From NCBI RefSeq assembly GCF_905220365.1, contig NC_061124.1, forward strand, positions 9,984,501 through 10,048,500: a stretch of DNA of 64,000 nt. The letters are read 5' to 3'. Shown here piece by piece: positions 52,301 to 61,300 of this stretch. Positions within the stretch are counted from its first letter, which is position 1. Each line of letters starts with the position of its first letter. A model generated the notes under the pieces. That model was not told the origin of the DNA. It did no database searches and was given only the letters and a program-made list of their open reading frames with translations. The DNA is from Vanessa cardui (lineage: Eukaryota; Arthropoda; Insecta; Lepidoptera; Nymphalidae). Position numbers and translations under genes: made by a program.

Positions 52301-55300
52301 CTGTAGTTACGCTGGCTCACTCAGCCTTCAGACCGGAACACAACAATACTGAGTACTGTTGTTTGGCGGTAGAATAAGTGATGAGTGGGTGGTACCTACC
52401 CAGACGGGCTTGCACAAAGCCCTACCACCAAGTAAAGTCAATTTCAGTAAGTCAACTTTACTGATATCTAAGCAAATAACTCACTCTCTGACTGTAAGCT
52501 GCTTGTATTTATCAGTGATCATCGTGAGCTTGGAACTGCTCTCGTTTAAAACCTGCTCGACTTCAGCGATGTTGGCGCTCAGCACCTTCAATTCGTCCCG
52601 TTTAGTGTAGTACTGCTTTGTCAACTCCGCGACCTCCTCCATTTCAGGCGCTGTAAGATATTGAAACATAAAGTATCGATCAAACATATTTAACAATATC
52701 GTTATCAATAAAAGATAAGGAAAGAGTCACTCCACCGAATTACGGGTGGAGGATAAAAAGACCTTTTGATCAATAGGCTATTTGACTGGTTTTTAAAATC
52801 CATTTTATATTATTTAGTAGAAGTTAAGGAACCCAGTAAAAATTGTGTTTTTTATTTCTAGTACATATTTGCCGAAAAATATCATATTAAAAATTTCATA
52901 TTTAAATAGCGCGCAAAAACGCTACTTGGACAATATGGCGCTGCAATCGGGTCGGTGACGTCTCTTTCCTGTATTTTAATCTGTGGTACATATAGTAGAA
53001 AAGCAAGGTTTACAAGAAAGTGAATTCATCATAAGCCCGGCCAATCGGGAGCGTTTTGTGTCACGTGAAAAACGTTTGAAAGAATGCATTTTTATAAAGT
53101 ATTATTTTCAACTTTCGTTAGTAAATAACCATTTTTAAACTCTTAATATACACTGATTACAATAATTCACAATTTATTTTTCGCATCGTCAAATAGGCTA
53201 TTCTGCACGAAGGAGGTTTGTTGGCACTGACTGTCGTCGTCGAGCGGCGCGATGTGGTGCAGGAAGTGCGCGTGCGCGGCGTGCAGCACGCGCAGCGTGG
53301 CCTCCAGCGCCGACACGTCGCGCTCGCGCCGCGAGATGTCGGCGTCCAGCGCCGCGCCGCGCGCGCGCAGCTCCGCGCGCTCCGCCGCGAACTGCAATGC
53401 CATCTTATTCGTTGAACACATATCATATTACTCAGATATTTAGTGTTCAATGTGGGAGAAGACCTGACAACCTTTTAAACTTTTGGTCCAATATTTAATG
53501 AACTTCTGTTCATTAAATTTCTAAGTATTTTGAAGACTCTTTATTTGCATTGCAATCTTGGTACCGGTAAGTTGTTTACTACAACAGAAGGTTACCTTTA
53601 TTTTGAAAAATGTTACGGAGAGCTCTTGACCCGCTTCATCTTTTCCCAGAGAAGCAATGAAGATGTCGTATCTGTAATATAAAATTAGAGTAAAATTAAC
53701 ATAGATTTAATTATAAATATTAAAATTCTTTATAGGTAAGATAAATATTAGCAAGCTGAATACCAATTCCAAGAAGAGTGTACTTTAGAATTACTAAGGT
53801 GTACGACAAACACTGGAAAAAATCGTATTGTACTGTATACTATCGATTGACAAAAGTAATTTTAACTGACTGTAAGTTTGTATGGCATGTCTAAGGGAGC
53901 GCGTGTAACACCTACGGATCAATCTGGAATGGAGTGAGACAAACTACAGGAATTTCAACAATGTAAGATGTCCATTTGGAAAACTTTATTATACCGTCTG
54001 GATACGTTCGGTACAGTGCGTAAATACGATGTTGACCGATGCATAACTATTATTTTGGCATAAGATTGTACGGCTCTTGCTAAAGGGAGATCGACATGGC
54101 ATGGATGGGCTCAGTGCGGGATGACATGTAATAGTAGCGGGGGGTATGGTTTACCGCCTGGCCACAGCCAGTATTGCGGCGCGGCGAGCGGCGCGGCTAG
54201 CGGTGAGCGCCGAAAACAAACGCTAGACAACGTACGAAGTATGCCACAGCTATGCGGTGTGCGAGCGAAACAAATGTAGTAGAGAGCATCGAGGCGGCCA
54301 CAGCTCAAAGCGGCGCGCGGCGGCATCAAGTGGACGGACTAGCCAACGCGCGACCAAAACAAATAATTTTGTTTTTAACGCGCGTTGACCGCCGCGGTCG
54401 CAACTGGTCGAGCTGTGGCATACCACCGCAATCCGCACCGCCCGCCGCCCCTCACGCCGCATCTCATCCCGCACCGCTGAAAGCTGTGGCCAGGCCCTTA
54501 GTGTATCAGGGGCGGGGTGGGGCGCACCGCTTGACGAGCTGCAGCACGCGCTGCTGGCGCTCGCGGACGTCGCTGCGCAGGCGGCCGCAGTGCTCCAGCA
54601 GCGCGCGCCGCTGCACGCCGAACATGTCGCGCCGCGCACTGATCTCAACCAGACGCTCGTTCATCGCCTGCAAACATATTTACACTCGTCTATTGAATAT
54701 TATTTTATATTTGAGTCGAGATGGCCCAGTGGTTAGAACGCGTGCATCTTAACCGATGATTGCGGGTTCAAACCCAGGCGAGCACCGCTGATTCATGTGC
54801 TTAATTTGTCTTTATAATTCATCTCGTGCTCAGCGGTGAAGGAAAACATCGTGAGGAAACCTGCATGTGACAAATTTCATAGAAATTCTGCCACATGTGT
54901 ATTCCACCAACCCGCATTGGAACAGCGTGGTGGAATATGTTCCAAACCTTCTCCTCAAAGGGAGAGGAGGCCTTTAGCCCAGCAGTGGGAATTTACAGGC
55001 TATTACTATTGAATATTTATTGCAAATTGCTCGTGGGCTAGTAGCGACTACCAACTATTTTATTTCTTATTTATTTGAATACTTTATTGTACACCACAAA
55101 TTAAACAGATTAAGCCTTATAGTAAGAACATATAAAAAAAATGGTACAACCGGCGGTCTTATCGCTTTAAAGCGATTTCTTCCAGACAACCGAGGTGATA
55201 TGGAGTAGTAGCCAACAGAGAAATGGTAGGTGGTGTAAAATAGACTACATGCATAGATACAATTATACTATAATTCCTTTCTGTTCGAAGTATAAATGTG

Positions 55301-58300
55301 TGACTAACTATCTATGGTAGAAGGTGAAATAATAAACTATCCCAATCGATAGCGATAGCGGTCCCTTCCGGCCAGGAACAATGGTATTTAATATTATCAG
55401 GATTGGTGTCAGACCGCGTCGAGCTGCAGGCGCTGCTTGTCGAGCGTGAAGGCGGCGTCGCCGAGGCCGGCGAGCGCGCGGGAGGCGTGCGCCACGCGCA
55501 GGCGCATGAGCGCCTCCTCCACCCGCTGGCGGCGCCACACGTCGCGGGACGCGCGCACCTCCTTCTCGCCGCCCTCCACGTTCAGCATCGACGTCTTCAG
55601 GCGACTTTGCTGAAAGACAAAATGCAGGGCCGGATTTAGGGGCAACTGCCCTGGGGCCTCCACACGAGAGGGGGCCACAGTTTTCAGCAAGTTAACAAAT
55701 ACCGAGATATAGTCAAATTATAATAATGTTACTATTTAATATTTTAAAAGTTACCGATACAAATACGAAACGATTCATAGATTACTGATTGAAATAAAAA
55801 AAACTAATTAATTCATAATAATATAATTATTAGGGTGTTCACGCTTCTATTTGTCTAGGGCCCTCACTGCTTTGTGGCCCCGGGGCCTCCACACCTTTAA
55901 ATCCGACTCTGTCGAAATGTATCTATTGTAAGCCTATAAAGTATTTTAAATATAATATTTATAAATAATCATTAAATGTTACATAAATTCTAGCTGTTGA
56001 GTTATATTCACACATAACTATATAAATGTAATGAATATTTTTCGGTTTGACATTTTTATAAATAAAAGAAGAAATAGAATATTATTGAATTTGACATGAC
56101 AATTGTTAATCTGGGTTTAAATACGGAAGATAATGGATGATTGTAAAGAAAACTGTAAAAATTGTTTATTTGAAGCTGGGTCTACACTATTTTAGCTGAC
56201 AACATATTCAAACAAAATTAGGAAGCTTTTTATCAGATACTTGTTCAATGGTCACCTCACACGAGGTTACATTTCTACACAATAGTATAGTAGATACCAA
56301 AGATGGAACTGTCACCAGTGTACAATCTAGCACAGAGATTAGCGCATAGCATGAACTACGTGGGGGTTGTTGATGTATCACGGGCGTACCAGTTCGGCGT
56401 GCAGCGGCACAGAGATTAGCGCATAGCATGAACTACGTGGGGTTAATGTATCACGGGCGTATCAGCTCGGCGTGCAGCGGCACAGAGATTAGCGCATAGT
56501 AAGAACTACGTGGGGGTTGTTAATGTATCACGGGCGTACCAGCTCGGCGTGCAGTGCGTGTCTCTGCTGCAAGTCGCGCGCCAGGCGGCGCATGTCGTCG
56601 TGCAGGCGCGCTGCGTGGCGCTCCAGCAGCGCTGCGCGGGCCGCGTGGCGCGCCAGCACATCCTTCAACCTACACCCACAATATCGCTCAACAACGCGAC
56701 CCCACACTCCGCAGAAACAACGGTACAGATTTATTTAAATAAAACTAATCATAACGGATGAATCGCGTATATTAATTATTTTTAAACATCCCGACGTTTC
56801 GAGCACTTTGCAGTGTTCGTGGTCTACCCGTGACCACGAACACTGCAAAGTGCTCCGTTATAATTAGTTTTATTTAAATGTGTAATAATCGCGAAAATTT
56901 AAGACAACGGTACAGATTTATGTTCCAAGTGTACTATTACAACATTTAATATAATAGGCTATTTGGACTGGTTTTTGAAATCCATTTTATATTATTTAGT
57001 AGAGGTTAAGGAATGGGTTCCTTATATAATATAATATTTATATAAGGAACCCATTCCTTAACCTCTACTACCTATATACCGTATAAGTTGTGTTTTTTTT
57101 TTATTTCTAGTACATATTTTCCGAAAAATATCATATTAAAAATTCCATATTTAAATGGCGCTGCAATGTGGTCTGTGACGTCAATTTCTTGCATTTTAAT
57201 CTGTGGCACATATAGGAGAAAAGCAAAGTTTACAAGAAAGTGACTTCATCATTAGCCCGGCCAATCAGGTGCGTTTTGTGTCACGTGACAAACGTTGGAA
57301 GAAATGCATTTTTATTCATGGATTTTTGAATAAATTAATTATTATTATCAACTTTCTTTAGTAGATAACTATTTTTAAACTCATAATATACACTGATTAC
57401 AATAATTCACAATTTATTTTTGCATTGTCAAATAGCCTATTTCAAAGTTATATTTAAGTTCACATTTGATTAGCAACCACGATCAGGAGGCTGAGCGAGT
57501 TGCAATCGAAAATATGAAACTCCATAACGTTGCTGAATAAAAACACACGGAGGTATAGTACGACACAAATTAGATGTAGCATCGGAAAATGCTATGGAAT
57601 GAAAGTAAAACCGATTACTGCCGATTTAAACAACCAATAGAAATAGCTCCCTATCGCGCCATTCGACGCTATTCGTCGCTATAGATTCTCGCGTCAGAGA
57701 AAGCAAGTGCATGTAAATCGACGTGTCAATTTGACGAATATATTAAGTCATATGATATTACAGTTTATTACGTTTGTGCAAAGATCATATTCGCATGAGA
57801 AATAAATATTGATAATTTGGTATGGCGTACTCAATTCGGATGTGATCGGTTTTACGAATTTTACCGATGCGACATCTAAGTTGTGTCGTACTATACCTTC
57901 TTTTGAGTTTATACAGGCTTTGAAATTTTCACTGAGTGATACAAAATCAATAAGATCCTAAGTTACCTGTCTTCCCTGGCGGCGAGCTCTGCGGAACACT
58001 CGCGCTCGGCCTGCGCGCCCTCCATGTGGGACACTTGCGAGCCGATCGTCTCTACTTGGTAGCACTGGAGACATTAACACATATTTCAGTTAAGTGATAT
58101 CAAATTTATTCTACAAAACCCTCATATTAATATATATTTTTTATTTTATTTTATAGTATAGGTTGGCGGACGAGCATATGGGCCACCTGATGGTAAGTGG
58201 TCACCATCACCCACAGACAATGACGCTGTAAGAAATATTAACTATTCCTTACATCGTCAATGTGCCACCAACCTTGGGAACTAAGATGTTATGTCCCTTG

Positions 58301-61300
58301 TGCCTGTAGTTACACTGGTTCACTCACCCTTCAAACCGGAACACAACAATACTGAATAATGTTATTTGGCGGTAGAATAACTGGTGAGTGGGTGGTACCT
58401 ACCCAGACGGGCTTGCACAAAGCTCTACCACCAAGTAAAAAAAACTATAGTATTGATCAAAAACGGTAATTTGACTAAAGATTACAAATTCAAATAAGGA
58501 CAACGCCATCTACCGTGGAACCTGAGTCATATCCCATTAACTGACTTACTCACCCTTAAAACAATAATACTAAGTTTTGCTGTTTATAAGAGACTCAAAC
58601 ATGCTTTTAGAACCATTCATTGTCAAACTTTGTAAAGATTCCAACAGCAACCATATAGAAATACAGTACGACACAACTTAGATGTCGCATCGGCAAAATT
58701 CGTAAAACCGATCACATCCGAATTAAGTACGCTATCCCAAATTATCAATATGTCTCATATGTGATATGTAATATATACGTCAATTCGACACGTCGACCTA
58801 CATTGCAGTCGCTTTCCCGGGTTAAACTGACGCGAGAATCTATAGCGACGAATAGCGTCGTATGGCGCGATAGGGAGCTATTAGTAGAAATATCTACTGG
58901 TTGAGTAAATCGGCAGCAATCTGTTTTATTGCACTTGCCGATGCTACATCTAAGCTGTGTCGTACTAAACTTTTATCTCCCAAAATAACAAAACACGTAC
59001 AAAAGCGGTCCGCAATTCATCATATCAAACGGCTTACGTACGATCGCGTAAAGAGATTCCTTTTGACTTTGCAAGTTTCTTTCGACGCCGCGTTGCTTCG
59101 TGTCCAGTTTACTCATGACCGCCTTGGACGCTGCAAGGTTAGTGGTTAGTGGTCAGTGTGAAAACTACAAGCGTTCATTATTAGCCATTCCATCATACAC
59201 TGTCCAAATCGCAAGCCAAATTAATCTTGAAGTAACATGATACCCACAAGAGAGCTAGTTCCTTCTAAAACAATTTCAAAAACGCTTTCATCATGTATAA
59301 CAACTTAAGGCAACGTGCATTGCCAAGCAGAGTATGGCATAGATGTGAATAAAAATTACCAACAAGAAACCTCAGTAATTACATGCACAGGGTACGTATT
59401 AATGACATAATGTTATGTTTTGGATTTATATGTACACGGTACTTGGGGCCCATTCATTTACTACGTAAGACGATCTGGGAGGGGGGGTGGTCGACCATGT
59501 CTTTTCTTACAAGGGAGTGGGAAGGAGTTTCCATAGTTCTTGCGTAAAATCAAAAAATTGCGCAAAGTCAAAATTATTTGAAAAAAAAAACGCGCGATTG
59601 CCGAAGTTCGAACATTAAAATAAACCAAACGTTTATTCATCTTTTCCTTTAAATTCTTAAGTAATAGTTATTGTACAGGGAGGAGGGGTTCGGTCTGTTT
59701 TATTTTATTTTTTATCATAGTCAGGGTCAAAATCTAGTGACAATAGTCTTACGTTATAAATTAATGGTCCCTTAAAAGATCTTTTATAATGTTAGAAAGT
59801 AGAAGGGCATGATTTTTATCCGTGTATAATCACTTCTTGAGTCTTACACTTGAGTTGCATGTGAAACAATTTCTCTTCGTTCTTGAGAACTAGAAGCTTC
59901 TGTTGCTCGACGAAGGAACAGTGCATGGCGCGTTGCTGGTTCACTGTTAATTGATTAGCAAATTTCTCCTCCTCCTAATTAATTAAACAAAACAATAAAA
60001 CAAATAAATTAATGTTGTCTTAGATTTTCGCGATTAAAACACATTTAAATAAAACTAGTTATAACGGATTTAAGTCGCGTATATTAATTATTTTTATCAT
60101 CCTGACGTTTCGAGCACTTTACAGCGTTCGTGGTCACGGGTAGACTGGTCTACCGATCCGTTATCCGAAATCCGTTAAAACTAGTTTTATTTCATCAAAT
60201 AAATTAATTACATATACAAGAAAAAAATACGAAATTAATAACGGTGACAAAAATTCTAAAACATTAAAATCGCTTTGACCTTGAAATGCGACACGAACAT
60301 TATATATATACCCTATTTTTCTATAATTTGTTTTATTTGTGGTTTGTTATTGTATATGTAACATGGTATTAAAAAAAATGATCCCGATGAGTTTCTTTCG
60401 ATGGTTCTTCTCAGGTCTGAGGTGTTAAATTCCGAACCGGCAGTGTCGTGAATAGCCTTTTCTGCACCCTGTGCGAGCTTCTATAACTGCGCCCTATTTA
60501 AGCACTTTGCCTATTTTACTGTCTCACTCACTAAAACTTAAACGCAGGTTCACAACTGCCCATTAACGATAAACACTAAACACAAATACGCTCGTGCGCT
60601 GCCAAAAAAATGAGCGCGATGTATGTTTTTGAGATACTAGCATGTAAGTACGTTTGTATTGGAATCGAATACTAGGGGCTAATCTTAACAAGAGCAAAAC
60701 GAAAAACAATAGTCCTGCCCAGTCTGCCCATTCATGCGCCCCCGAGAGTCTACGCCCTGTGCCTGGGCACCGGTGGCACCGCCTTATTTACGCCATTGTG
60801 GTAGTAGATTTTTGACTATCAATAAAAAATTGTAATCACTTCTATTTTGAATGAGGATTTTTTACTTTGATTACAATAATAACTGGAGAAAAGCCAATTA
60901 AACGATGCGATATCATTGGTCGAGAGCTCGATTAATCTATGACATTGCCTATGGATTTGGGAAAAAAGTCGCGTTTCAAAGGTCGACGAAAGATTTATCA
61001 GAATTGTGAAAGTAGAACTAAAGTGGGTATAAATTGTTAAGCGTTATACTTTTGTAATATAAATAAACATAGACCAATAATCAATTACACAATATAATTG
61101 AGTTATTAGAATATCGCATGAAATATATTATAGTATGTCTGTGGTTTGTTTACGTTTATTCCTACTTAGACTGGAATAGGCTATAGGTATTAATGTGATA
61201 TAAGAAAAGTTGTTAACAGAAAAAAAATTAAAAACTTTGTGAAAGAACTAAAGATGAATGAAAGACCATACTCACATTTAACATGTCCTCCAACTCCTTA

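Noticed and set aside
54720..54780. Possible tRNA gene (A- and B-box motifs)
   Set aside because: It is the tRNA-derived head of a SINE with tail and target duplication. It does not fold as a complete tRNA with acceptor stem. The same applies to the other family B copies.
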